In this document: piece by piece, positions 14,365 to 22,254 of the stretch
Layout of the letters: every line of letters begins with the position of its first letter
Position numbering within the stretch: position 1 is the stretch's first letter
Origin: Kribbella italica
GTDB taxonomy: Bacteria > Actinomycetota > Actinomycetes > Propionibacteriales > Kribbellaceae
DNA length: 64,000 bases
Reading direction: 5' to 3'
Assembly: GCF_014205135.1 (NCBI RefSeq)
Contig: NZ_JACHMY010000001.1
Coordinates: 8,122,001-8,186,000, forward strand
Translations under genes and position numbers: made by a program
Notes under the pieces: generated by a model
Databases searched by the model: none
Seen by the model: only the letters and a program-made list of their open reading frames with translations
Told to the model about the DNA's origin: nothing

Positions 14365-14772
14365 TCAGGCGCTGCGGAGCTTGTCGAGGTCGGCCTGGCA
14401 GCGGCGGGCTACCTCGGAGAGGTCGTCCAGGGTCTGGTCGAGGTCGCGGCGGCGTTGCTCGAGGTCGGCCCGGCGGATGGCGATCTGCTGCAGGAGGTAG
14501 ACGAGCTGGCCCTCCTCGCCAGGCTCGGCGTCGTACATGTCGACGATGGTGGCGATCTCGTCGAGCGAGAAGCCGAGGCGCTTGCCGCGCAGGATGAGGG
14601 CCAGCCGGACGCGGTCGCGGGGGTGGTAGACGCGGGCCGTGCCGCGGCGTTCGGGGGTGAGTAGCCCACGGTCCTCGTAGAAACGGATCGTGCGCAGCGT
14701 GACGTCGTACTCCGACGCCAGCTCGGTGATCGTCCAGGACCCTGACTCGGCACTCACCGGAATATTGTGCAC
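14365..14772 (-). CDS. MerR family transcriptional regulator
   Basis: 135 residues. The N-terminal MerR winged helix reads TITELASEYDVTLRTIRFYEDRGLLTPERRGTARVYHPRDRVRLALI, followed by GFSLDEIATIVDMYD and a long dimerisation coiled coil (LVYLLQQIAIRRADLEQRRRDLDQTLDDLSEV). It lacks the metal-binding Cys of metal sensors. It is divergent from an acyl-CoA dehydrogenase, the arrangement of LiuR-type regulators of branched-chain amino acid or fatty acid catabolism, and a matching palindrome lies between them. Confidence 0.9.
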   Translation of the reverse strand: MHNIPVSAESGSWTITELASEYDVTLRTIRFYEDRGLLTPERRGTARVYHPRDRVRLALILRGKRLGFSLDEIATIVDMYDAEPGEEGQLVYLLQQIAIRRADLEQRRRDLDQTLDDLSEVARRCQADLDKLRSA

Positions 14773-14787
14773 CTACGGCATCGTGCT

Positions 14788-14801
14788 TTACGTTTACGTA
14801 A
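14788..14801. promoter_or_regulatory. MerR-type operator palindrome
   Basis: TTACGT-TT-ACGTAA is a perfect 14-base palindrome in the 55-base gap between the divergent merR and acyl-CoA dehydrogenase genes. LiuR-like MerR proteins use sites of this form. It is the probable binding site of the 14365-14772 product. Confidence 0.65.
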
Positions 14802-14827
14802 GCGTCAACCAGCAGTCGGGAGCAGAG

Positions 14828-15994
14828 ATGTCGTTCGAGTTGTCCGAGGAGCACCGCGAGTTCCGCGCCAGCGTGCGCGACTTCGCGCAGGCCGAGATCA
14901 CGCCGTACGCCGCCGAGTGGGACCGCAAGCACCACTTCCCGGTCGAGACCGTGCAGAAGATGGGCCAGCTCGGCCTGTTCGGGCTGACCGCGCCGGAGCA
15001 GTACGGCGGCGCCGGCGGCGATTTCACCAGCCTGTGCGTGGCGATCGAGGAGATCTCCCGCGCCGACCAGTCGATGGGCATCACGCTCGAGGCCGCGGTC
15101 GGGCTCGGGATCAACCCGATCCTGACCTACGGCACCGACGAGCAGAAGCAGACCTGGCTGCCGGACCTGGTCGCCGGGCGCACGCTGGCCGGGTTCGGGC
15201 TGACCGAGCCGGAGTCGGGCTCGGACGCCGGCGCGACCAAGACCCGCGCGGTGCTGGACGGCGACGAGTGGGTGATCGACGGGTCGAAGCAGTTCATCAC
15301 CAACTCCGGCTCGGCGATCACGTCGCTGGTCACGGTCACCGCGCGGACCGGCGACCGTCCCGACGGGCGGCCGGAGATCTCCACGCTCATCGTCCCGACC
15401 GGTACGCCGGGGTTCGTCGCCGAGGCGCAGTACGACAAGCTCGGCTGGCACGCCTCCGACACCCACCCGCTGTCGTTCGCGGGCTGCCGGGTGCCGCGGG
15501 AGAACCTGCTCGGCGAGCGCGGGCGCGGGTTCGCGCAGTTCCTGGCGACGCTGGACGACGGCCGGGTCGCGATCGGCGCGGTCGCGCTGGGCTGCATCAA
15601 GGCCTGCCTGGAGATGTCGGTCCAGTACGCCGGGGAGCGCAAGACGTTCGGCGTACCGATCGGGCAGAAGCAGGGCGTGGCGTTCCAGATCTCCGACCTG
15701 AAGGTGATGGCGGACGCGGCGGAGCTGCTCGTTTATCGCGCGGCTGCGCTCAAGGACGCCGGAGCGCCGTACCAGGAGTTCAAGCAGGCGGCGGCGGTCG
15801 CGAAGCTGTACTCGAGCGAGGCGGCGGTGACCGCGACGCGGATCGCGACGCAGGTGTTCGGTGGGTACGGCTTCATGGAGGAGTACCCGGTGACGCGGTT
15901 CTACCGCGACGCCAAGATCCTGGAGATCGGCGAGGGCACGTCGGAGGTGCAGCGGATGCTGATCGCCCGCGGCCTTGGTCTCCCGGTCGAGTGA
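14828..15994 (+). CDS. Acyl-CoA dehydrogenase
   Basis: 388 residues, full-length for the family. Conserved blocks: GLTAPEQYGGAGGDF, FGLTEPESGSDAGATKTRA (FAD contact), KQFITNSGSA, a region ending with ERKTFGVPIGQKQGVAFQ, and the C-terminal VFGGYGFMEEYPVTRFYRDAKILEIGEGTSEVQRMLIAR. The glutamate of EGTSEVQR lies near the usual catalytic position of short/medium-chain enzymes. It introduces the 2,3 double bond into an acyl-CoA with FAD. ATG 14828 begins the typical MSFELSEEHREF. It precedes a carboxyltransferase gene by 12 bases, suggesting an operon for a branched-chain or fatty acid pathway under the MerR regulator. Confidence 0.93.
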   Translation: MSFELSEEHREFRASVRDFAQAEITPYAAEWDRKHHFPVETVQKMGQLGLFGLTAPEQYGGAGGDFTSLCVAIEEISRADQSMGITLEAAVGLGINPILTYGTDEQKQTWLPDLVAGRTLAGFGLTEPESGSDAGATKTRAVLDGDEWVIDGSKQFITNSGSAITSLVTVTARTGDRPDGRPEISTLIVPTGTPGFVAEAQYDKLGWHASDTHPLSFAGCRVPRENLLGERGRGFAQFLATLDDGRVAIGAVALGCIKACLEMSVQYAGERKTFGVPIGQKQGVAFQISDLKVMADAAELLVYRAAALKDAGAPYQEFKQAAAVAKLYSSEAAVTATRIATQVFGGYGFMEEYPVTRFYRDAKILEIGEGTSEVQRMLIARGLGLPVE

Positions 15995-16006
15995 CAGGAT
16001 GACCGC

Positions 16007-17536
16007 ATGAGCAGGGATCACTGGACCGAGGTCAAGGTCGCGCGTGAGGCGACGCTGGCTCCGCCCGAGAAGGCTGCCGCCAAGCTGGCGAGTCAGAACA
16101 AGCTGTACGTGCGCGACCGGATCGCGCTGCTCGTCGACGAGGGCAGCTTCGTCGAGGACGCGCAGCTGGCGAACGCGCTCAACCCGGGCCTGCCCGCGGA
16201 CGGCGTGGTCACCGGGCGGGCGCTCGTCGACGGCCGGCCGGCGCTGCTGGTCGCGAACGACCCGACTGTGAAGGCCGGGTCGTGGGGTGCGCGCACGGTC
16301 GAGAAGATCGTCCGGATCACCGAGGTCGCGCTGCGCGACGAGCTGCCGATCTTCTGGCTGATCGACTCCGCGGGGGCCCGGATCACCGACCAGGTCGACC
16401 TGTTCCCGGGCCGGCGCGGCGCGGGCCGGATCTTCCACAACCAGGTCGCGCTGTCCGGCAAGGTGCCGCAGATCTGCTGCCTGTTCGGGCCGTCGGCGGC
16501 CGGTGGCGCGTACATCCCGGCGTTCTGCGACCTGGTGATCATGGTCGACGGCAACGCCTCGATGTACCTCGGCTCACCGCGGATGGCCGAGATGGTCGTC
16601 GGCGAGAAGGTGACGCTCGAGGAGATGGGCGGCGCCCGGATGCACACGTCGGTCTCCGGCTGCGGCGATCTGCTCGCGAGCGACGACGCCGAGGCGATCG
16701 AGCTGGCCAAGCAGTACTTTTCCTACCTGCCCGGTTCGTGGCAGGTCCGGCCGCCGTCGTACGACGCCTCGGCGCCGGGCCGCGACTTCACCCGCGACCT
16801 GGTGCCGGCCGAGGAGTCGGTCGGGTTCGACATTCACGACGTGATCGACGCGCTGCTCGACGCCGACACGTTCTTCGAGCTCAAGCCGGCGTACGCGCCG
16901 GAGCTCGTGACCGGGTTCGGGCTGCTCGCCGGGCAGGTGGTCGGGATCGTCGCGAACCAGCCGGCGGTCAAGGGTGGCGTGCTGTTCGTCGACTCCGCCG
17001 ACAAGGCGGCCCGGTTCATCTGGCTGTGCGACGCGTTCAACGTGCCGCTGGTGTACCTGTGCGACGTGCCGGGGTTCATGATCGGGTCCGAGGTCGAGCG
17101 GGCCGGGATCATCCGGCACGGCGCGAAGATGATCACCGCGGTGTCCGAGGCGACCGTGCCGACGGTGTCGGTGATCGTCCGGAAGGCCTACGGGGCAGGG
17201 CTGTACGCGATGTGCGGGCCGGGGTTCTCGCCGGACGCGTGCATCGCGCTGCCGACGGCGAAGATCGCGGTGATGGGGCCGGAGGCGGCGATCAACGCCG
17301 TGTACTACAACAAGATCCAGGAGATCGCCGAGGAGACCGAGCGGGTCGAGTACGTCGCGAAGCTGCGCGAGGAGTACGAGACCGACATCGACATCCTGCG
17401 GCTGGCCGCGGACCTGGTGATCGACGCGATCGTCGAGCCGGAGAACCTGCGCGAGGAACTGATCGCGCGGCTGGCGGCGGCGCAGACCAAGGACCGGCAC
17501 TTCAGCACGAAGCGGCACGGGGTGCCGCCGGTCTAG
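16007..17536 (+). CDS. Acyl-CoA carboxylase carboxyltransferase (beta) subunit
   Basis: 509 residues with both crotonase-like halves of biotin-dependent carboxyltransferases: N-terminal ADGVVTGRALVDGRPALLVANDPTVKAGSW and DSAGARITDQVDLFPGRRGAGRIF with the oxyanion-forming GPSAAGGAYIP; C-terminal VGIVANQPAVKGGVLFVDSADKAARFI, LCDVPGFMIG and RKAYGAGLYAMCGPGF. It moves the carboxyl group from carboxybiotin to an acyl-CoA. The sequence resembles the methylcrotonyl-CoA type more than the accD at 39425. With the upstream dehydrogenase and MerR gene this suggests branched-chain (leucine-like) catabolism; the substrate is inferred. Its stop shares CTAG with the next, opposed gene. Confidence 0.88.
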   Translation: MSRDHWTEVKVAREATLAPPEKAAAKLASQNKLYVRDRIALLVDEGSFVEDAQLANALNPGLPADGVVTGRALVDGRPALLVANDPTVKAGSWGARTVEKIVRITEVALRDELPIFWLIDSAGARITDQVDLFPGRRGAGRIFHNQVALSGKVPQICCLFGPSAAGGAYIPAFCDLVIMVDGNASMYLGSPRMAEMVVGEKVTLEEMGGARMHTSVSGCGDLLASDDAEAIELAKQYFSYLPGSWQVRPPSYDASAPGRDFTRDLVPAEESVGFDIHDVIDALLDADTFFELKPAYAPELVTGFGLLAGQVVGIVANQPAVKGGVLFVDSADKAARFIWLCDAFNVPLVYLCDVPGFMIGSEVERAGIIRHGAKMITAVSEATVPTVSVIVRKAYGAGLYAMCGPGFSPDACIALPTAKIAVMGPEAAINAVYYNKIQEIAEETERVEYVAKLREEYETDIDILRLAADLVIDAIVEPENLREELIARLAAAQTKDRHFSTKRHGVPPV

Positions 17537-18420
17537 AGCGTGGGCAGTTGCTCCGTGAGGTAGGCCTGCAGGCCGTCGCGCCAGCTCCTGGCCTTGGAGC
17601 TGCGGTTGGGGTCGTCGCCGGCGATCCAGTCGTCGAGCCAGCCTTCGGCCAGCCAGCCGATCGCGCCGGTGAGGCGGTGCAGCGCGGTGGTCGCCGGGCG
17701 AGGTCCGTACGCCGAGTAGAAGGCCGGCGGGACTTCGGCGCCGAGCAGATAGACGTGCTCCTCGAGGGCGGCGATCTCGATGCCGGGGTCGCCGACCTGG
17801 GGTGAGTCCCAGTCGATCAGCAGTGTGCGGTCGGGGCCGACGATCACGTTGGCGGGGTAGACGTCGCGGTGGAGCAGGGCTGTCGGGGTTGCGCGGAGCT
17901 GGTCGGCGTACTGGTCGATGGTTGCGTGGAGCCGCGGCAGGTGGTCGGAGACGAGGTCGAGAGCGGCTTCGTCGAGGAGCTTGTGCTGGGTGCGGACCGG
18001 GTCGGTGAAGTGCAGGTCGAAGGTGCCGTTGCCGAAGGCGCCGGTCAGGGCTTTGGGGAAGCGGACGGCGTGGAGTTGGCGGAACGTCGTACCGACTGAG
18101 TGCCAGGTGGTGTCGGTCATCCGGTTGTGGTCGATAAGGGTGAGGAGCATCTCGCCGGGGGCGAACGCGTGGAGGGTCGCGTCGTTGGTTGCGGCCAGCA
18201 GGGCGGGGGTTGGGATGTTGTGGGCTCTGAGGAACTCGGTGAGTTGGTCGAGCGGTGGGGTTCCTGCGCGGTGGCGGAGGACCACCTCTTGGCCGTCGTC
18301 CAGTACGGCGTGCAGGATCTCGTGGTCGAAGCCGTGGCCGGTGAGGGGAGTGGCGGTGGTGACCGGCGGCAGGCCGGCGTCGGCGACGAGTTGGTGGAGG
18401 AGGGCCTCGGTACCGGGCAT
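17533..18420 (-). CDS. Aminoglycoside phosphotransferase (APH) family kinase-like protein
   Basis: 295 residues. APH fold: N-lobe VVLRHRAGTPPLDQLTEFLRAH, catalytic loop LLHRDVYPANVIV (HxDxxxxN) and metal-binding LLIDWDSPQVGDPGIEIAAL. Family members phosphorylate antibiotics or small metabolites; the substrate here is not evident. The N-terminal ATP-binding lysine is not clear (VVLRHR carries Arg). It converges on the carboxyltransferase gene, with the two stop codons overlapping in CTAG. Confidence 0.85.
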   Translation of the reverse strand: MPGTEALLHQLVADAGLPPVTTATPLTGHGFDHEILHAVLDDGQEVVLRHRAGTPPLDQLTEFLRAHNIPTPALLAATNDATLHAFAPGEMLLTLIDHNRMTDTTWHSVGTTFRQLHAVRFPKALTGAFGNGTFDLHFTDPVRTQHKLLDEAALDLVSDHLPRLHATIDQYADQLRATPTALLHRDVYPANVIVGPDRTLLIDWDSPQVGDPGIEIAALEEHVYLLGAEVPPAFYSAYGPRPATTALHRLTGAIGWLAEGWLDDWIAGDDPNRSSKARSWRDGLQAYLTEQLPTL

Positions 18421-18476
18421 GGCCGGAATTGTGCCGGAGGTTGGTTTGGGGGTGTAGCGGTTTTACGCTCGGAGGT

Positions 18477-19175
18477 ATGAGGGCTCCTGAGCGTGGGGCG
18501 TTGCCGTTGTGGCCGGCTACGACGTTGGGGCGGGCGTACGGCCGGGTGACCGAGGTCGTCCAAGGGCTGACCGACGAGGACTTCGCGCGGCCGACGCGGT
18601 GCCCGGGGATGGCGGTCGGGCCGCTGCTCGTGCATCTGCTGTACGACGCGGAGCGGGCGCTCGCGGCGTTCGCGACGCCGTCGGTGGACGAGCCGGACCG
18701 GGACTTCGTGTCGTACTGGAAGGACTTTCCGCCGGGCGCCGACGGGGAGACGACGTTCGTACGGGTGGTTGCCTCGGCGTACGAACGGCCCTCGGTCGGA
18801 CTGGTCGGGCACTGGCGGGAGCTGTCCGAGGCGGCGGTGCGGGCGGCGGCGTTCGGGCTGGTGGAGAAGGGGAAGCGGGTCGCGACGCAGGGGCATGTGC
18901 TGGCGGCCAAGGATTTCGTGGCGACGCTGATTCTCGAGGCGACGGTGCATCATCTGGACCTGATCGCCGACCTGCCGGATGCGCCGGAGCCGGATCCGGA
19001 GGCGCTGCAGGTGACCGCGCGGACGCTGGACGGGCTGTTCGGGCCGGACGCGTGGGACGTGATCGGGTGGGACACCACGACGTACGTGCTGAAGGCAACG
19101 GGCCGGGAGCCGCTGGATGCGGCTGATCGGGAGATGCTGGGCGCGCACGTGGAGCGGTTGCCGCTGATCGGGTAG
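18477..19175 (+). CDS. Maleylpyruvate isomerase N-terminal / DinB-like family protein
   Basis: 232 residues. The four-helix DinB/MDMPI pattern is visible: GRVTEVVQGLTDEDFARPTRCPGMAVGPLLVHLLYDAERAL and the metal-site helix EATVHHLDLIADLP. Such proteins are often mycothiol-dependent enzymes in actinobacteria; the exact reaction is unknown. ATG 18477 has GGAGG 2 bases upstream and a TACGCT -10-like box, so the start is chosen over an upstream in-frame GTG. Confidence 0.8.
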   Translation: MRAPERGALPLWPATTLGRAYGRVTEVVQGLTDEDFARPTRCPGMAVGPLLVHLLYDAERALAAFATPSVDEPDRDFVSYWKDFPPGADGETTFVRVVASAYERPSVGLVGHWRELSEAAVRAAAFGLVEKGKRVATQGHVLAAKDFVATLILEATVHHLDLIADLPDAPEPDPEALQVTARTLDGLFGPDAWDVIGWDTTTYVLKATGREPLDAADREMLGAHVERLPLIG

Positions 19176-19205
19176 GGGCTGGGTTGTTTCGGGTAGAACA
19201 GTCGG

Positions 19206-19964
19206 GTGACCAACTTTGCTGCTCGTCTTCGTGCCCGGGAACAACTGGTCGGCTACTGGGTGGTGCTCGACGCGCCGCCGTCCACCGAACGGATTGCGCG
19301 GGTGGGGTACGACTACGTGGTGCTGGACGGTCAGCACGGGCTGCTGAGCACGCGGGGGATTCTCGACGGGTTGATGGCGATCGACGCGGCCGGCGGCGCG
19401 ACGGTTGGGCTGGTGCGGGTGGAGGCGAACAACGCGACGCCGATCGGGCGGGCGCTCGACGCGGGGGCGGCCGGGGTGATCGTTCCGCTGGTGGACAGCG
19501 GTGAGGACGCGGCGTACGCCGTACGGGCGGCCAAGTACCCGCCGAGTGGGATCCGTTCCTACGGGCCGACGCGCGCCGGGCTGCGGATCGGGCCGGTGCC
19601 GGCCGAGTCGGACGCGGCGACCGTCGTACTGGCGATGATCGAGACCGCGTCCGGGCTGGCGAACGTCGAGGCGATCTGCGCGACTCCGGGGCTGGACGGG
19701 ATCTATGTCGGGCCGTCGGATCTGTGCTTGGCGATCGGCGGCAAGTTCCCCGGTGATCCGGACGTGGCCGACGAGTTCGAGGCCGCGATCCGGCACATCG
19801 CCGAGGTCGCCGCCGCGGCGGGCGTTGCCGCCGGCATCCACAACCCGGACGGGGCGTCGGCGAAGGCTCGGCTTGCGCAGGGGTATACGTATGCGACGGT
19901 GTCTTCGGACATCGACCACCTGCAGGGCGTCGCTGCCGAGCATCTCGCCACGGTGAAGGGCTAG
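19206..19964 (+). CDS. HpcH/HpaI family aldolase
   Basis: 252 residues of the 2-oxo-3-hydroxy-acid aldolase family. Features: YVVLDGQHGLLS, VRVEANNATPIGRALDAGAAGVIVPLVDSGEDA (the metal-site region), GPTRAGL, VLAMIETASGLANVEAI (metal Glu) and GIYVGPSDLCLAIGG. It performs reversible aldol cleavage giving pyruvate; the natural substrate is unknown. The more common catalytic GEH segment reads DGQHG here. GTG 19206 follows closely on a TAGAAC box. Its stop overlaps that of the convergent COG0523 gene in CTAG. Confidence 0.9.
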   Translation: MTNFAARLRAREQLVGYWVVLDAPPSTERIARVGYDYVVLDGQHGLLSTRGILDGLMAIDAAGGATVGLVRVEANNATPIGRALDAGAAGVIVPLVDSGEDAAYAVRAAKYPPSGIRSYGPTRAGLRIGPVPAESDAATVVLAMIETASGLANVEAICATPGLDGIYVGPSDLCLAIGGKFPGDPDVADEFEAAIRHIAEVAAAAGVAAGIHNPDGASAKARLAQGYTYATVSSDIDHLQGVAAEHLATVKG

Positions 19965-21037
19965 GGGAGGACCCCGGCGAAGGGGTCTTCCAGGGACTGC
20001 CAGTCGAGGGTGGCCAGTTCGGACTCGGTGAGGAGGCAGGCGTCGAGGACTGACTGGAGGCGGGCGGGGTCGAGGCCTACGCCGGTGGCTACGACTGTGC
20101 ATTCGGCCAGGTGGTTGGTGTCGGACCACTCGCCGAGGGTGCCCAGGGAGGCGCTGTAGCCGGCGGATTCCCAGCGGACTCGTTGGGTGGGGCGGTTGGC
20201 GAGCCAGACGACGCCTCGGCTGCGCACCACGCCGTTGACGATGTCTTCGAGGGCGTCGTTGAGGCGGGCCGGGTGGAGTGGGCGGGTGGAGCGCCACAGC
20301 ACGGTGGTGACGCCGTCGCCGCTGGGTTGGAGGCGATCGCTCTCGGCGAGGTCGCCGGCCCAGGCCTCGGCGGCGGCGAAATCGAACCAGCCCGTCCGAG
20401 CCACCGGCGCGGCCGGTACGCCGGCGGGGTCGGCGGCTACGACTGTCGTCCGCGGGTTGAGGTGGAGCAGGAGGTTCTGCAGGCGTTCGGGCGCCTGGCT
20501 GCGATGCGCGTTCGCGAGGACGCAGATGTCGGCGTACTCGATCTGCCGTGCGGTCAGCTCGGCCACGTTCCGCCGGTCGGGCGGGCCGAGGGCGAGGCCG
20601 CGTTCGTCGAGGAGCTCGTCGCCGGAGAGTTGTTCGACGAGCAGTACGGCGTCGACGACGCACGTCACGGTGTCGACCTCGATCTCCGGCATCGTCGCGA
20701 CGAGCGCACTGGCGAGCGGCCGCGCCTCCATCGCGGGCGGGGTCGCGAGCACCAGGTGTTGCCAGTGGCCGCGCGCGACGAGCGTCTCCAGGAGCGGGAG
20801 CAGTGACTCGATCAGCTGGCAGGCGCCGCAGTCGTCGTCGACGGTGAACTCACCCGCGTCGAGCCGGCCGCCGGCGTCGACGACCTGCCAGGTCAGGACG
20901 CCGCGGCTGCGCAGCTCGTCCTGGTCGACCACGATCGCGACGGTGGTCGCGTCGATCACGGCATCGAGGACTGGCCCGCGGAGGGTCGTCGAGAGCCCTA
21001 CGAGCAAGGACAACGGGGTCTTCCGGTGGGCGGCCAT
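19961..21037 (-). CDS. COG0523 (CobW-like) protein with degenerate GTPase motifs, Zur-box linked
   Basis: 358 residues. The overall CobW order is kept: N-terminal nucleotide-type domain, TCVVDAVLLVEQL (Walker B region), ADICVLANAHRS, and a C-terminal domain VLWRSTRPLHPARLNDALEDIVNGVVRSRGVVWLANRP with SAG. But the Walker A loop (normally GxxGxGKT) reads LVGLSTTLRGPVLDAV, the CxCC metal motif is replaced by DDCGACQ, and NKxD has become NAHR. GTP hydrolysis therefore looks unlikely. A perfect Zur box lies just upstream, so it is probably made under zinc shortage as a zinc-handling factor. Confidence 0.85.
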   Translation of the reverse strand: MAAHRKTPLSLLVGLSTTLRGPVLDAVIDATTVAIVVDQDELRSRGVLTWQVVDAGGRLDAGEFTVDDDCGACQLIESLLPLLETLVARGHWQHLVLATPPAMEARPLASALVATMPEIEVDTVTCVVDAVLLVEQLSGDELLDERGLALGPPDRRNVAELTARQIEYADICVLANAHRSQAPERLQNLLLHLNPRTTVVAADPAGVPAAPVARTGWFDFAAAEAWAGDLAESDRLQPSGDGVTTVLWRSTRPLHPARLNDALEDIVNGVVRSRGVVWLANRPTQRVRWESAGYSASLGTLGEWSDTNHLAECTVVATGVGLDPARLQSVLDACLLTESELATLDWQSLEDPFAGVLP

Positions 21038-21049
21038 GGATCGAGTATA

Positions 21050-21064
21050 TGAAAACGGTTTTCA
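21050..21064. promoter_or_regulatory. Zur box
   Basis: TGAAAACGGTTTTCA is a perfect 15-base palindrome 12 bases upstream of the COG0523 start. It differs by only a base or two from the actinobacterial Zur consensus TGAAAATGATTTTCA. Zinc-bound Zur would repress the leftward gene. Confidence 0.8.
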
Positions 21065-21090
21065 TCAGTCCAGAGGTTGACGGGTCAGAC

Positions 21091-21160
21091 TTTCCCGGAA
21101 GGGCGGGAAATTTCCGCGGTACGGCGCGGAATCGTGGTGCCGCCGCCTGTTAACTGTTAA
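21091..21160. promoter_or_regulatory. Intergenic inverted repeats between the COG0523 and HTH genes
   Basis: The 210-base gap holds a hairpin TTTCCCG-6-CGGGAAA (21091-21110), an adjoining GAAATTTC palindrome, and TTAAC-T-GTTAA (21150-21160). The last lies about 90 bases before the HTH gene, upstream of a TAGCCT -10-like box, and could be an operator. No binding protein is identified. Confidence 0.4.
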
Positions 21161-21247
21161 TCCGGTCACCCTCCGGTCGAGGTCGGGCCGACGCTTCCCT
21201 GCAGCGGTGGCCGCGGGCTAGCCTCCGATGGAGACCTAGGAGGCGCT

Positions 21248-22144
21248 GTGCCGGATCGGTCGGAGGTGGCGTCGGACGAGTTCGCGACCGTGCTGCGGGC
21301 CGCGATTCGCGCACGGGGGCTCGGGCTGGAGCGGATTCGCGATCGGCTCCGCGCGCAGGGCGTGACGGTCAGCCTCGCAACGCTGAGCTACTGGCAGTCC
21401 GGCCGCTCGCGGCCCGAGCGACGGGACTCGCTGGTCGCCGTCGCGCTGCTGGAGTCCGTGCTGGAGGTCCCGGCCGGCACGCTGTCGTCCTCACTCGGCC
21501 CGCCGCGTCGCCGTGGTCGCTGGCTGAGCACGGTGCCGTCGTCGGAGGTGGCGGCGTACTGGGCCGAGCCCGACCCGGTCGAGGACGCGGTCAGCGAGGT
21601 CGACATCCGCTGGGACGAGCGGCTGACCCGCATCAGCCAGCACGACCGCGTGTACGTCGGGGCGGAAGGTGGTGAGCTGGCGTACCACTCACGCCAGGTA
21701 CTCCGCGCCGAGGCGGACGGCCCGGACCGCTGGGTCGTGATCATGCACCTCGACGAGCACGACCGGCCGCTGCCGGCGATCCGCCCGCTCAGGCACTGCC
21801 ACCTCGGCCGCGTCGTCTCGCGCCCGGCCGACGGCCTGCTGGTCGCCGAGCTGCTGTTCGACCGCCCGCTTCGCAAGGGCGAAACCGTGATCACCGAGCA
21901 CGAGCTGGTGAACTCCCCGCCGTACCCGCCGGCCGACAACTACGAGCGCAAGTTCCGGCTGCCGGTGCGTGAGTACGTCCTGGAGATCTCCTTCGAGCAC
22001 CCGCCGGCTTGGTGCGAGCAGTACTCGCAGCTCGACGACGACGCCGAGCAGGTCCGTGCGGTCGATCCCGGTCCCGCGGTGCACGGCGTAGCCCTCAACT
22101 TCGGCCCCGGCCGCTACGGCTTCCGCTGGGGCCCTCAGCTGTGA
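21248..22144 (+). CDS. Helix-turn-helix domain protein of unknown function
   Basis: 298 residues. Residues 8-75 form an XRE-like HTH (FATVLRAAIRARGLGLERIRDRLRAQGVTVSLATLSYWQSGRSRPERRDSLVAVALLESVL). The remaining 220 residues are an unrecognised, mostly beta domain (DRVYVGAEGGELAYHSRQVLRAEADGPDRWVVIMH; EYVLEISFEHPPAWCEQY). The GTG start has AGGAGG 4 bases upstream. It may sense a ligand or bind a partner in the C-terminal domain. It sits alone between two intergenic gaps. Confidence 0.75.
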   Translation: MPDRSEVASDEFATVLRAAIRARGLGLERIRDRLRAQGVTVSLATLSYWQSGRSRPERRDSLVAVALLESVLEVPAGTLSSSLGPPRRRGRWLSTVPSSEVAAYWAEPDPVEDAVSEVDIRWDERLTRISQHDRVYVGAEGGELAYHSRQVLRAEADGPDRWVVIMHLDEHDRPLPAIRPLRHCHLGRVVSRPADGLLVAELLFDRPLRKGETVITEHELVNSPPYPPADNYERKFRLPVREYVLEISFEHPPAWCEQYSQLDDDAEQVRAVDPGPAVHGVALNFGPGRYGFRWGPQL

Positions 22145-22254
22145 AGCGTTGAGCCGCAGTTTGTTAAGTGTGAAAGGGATCTGGGCGATGTTCGTCGTTG
22201 CCGTTCGCTCCTAGGGTCGGGCCACCCCTCCCGGATGAACAAGGAGCAAACCCC

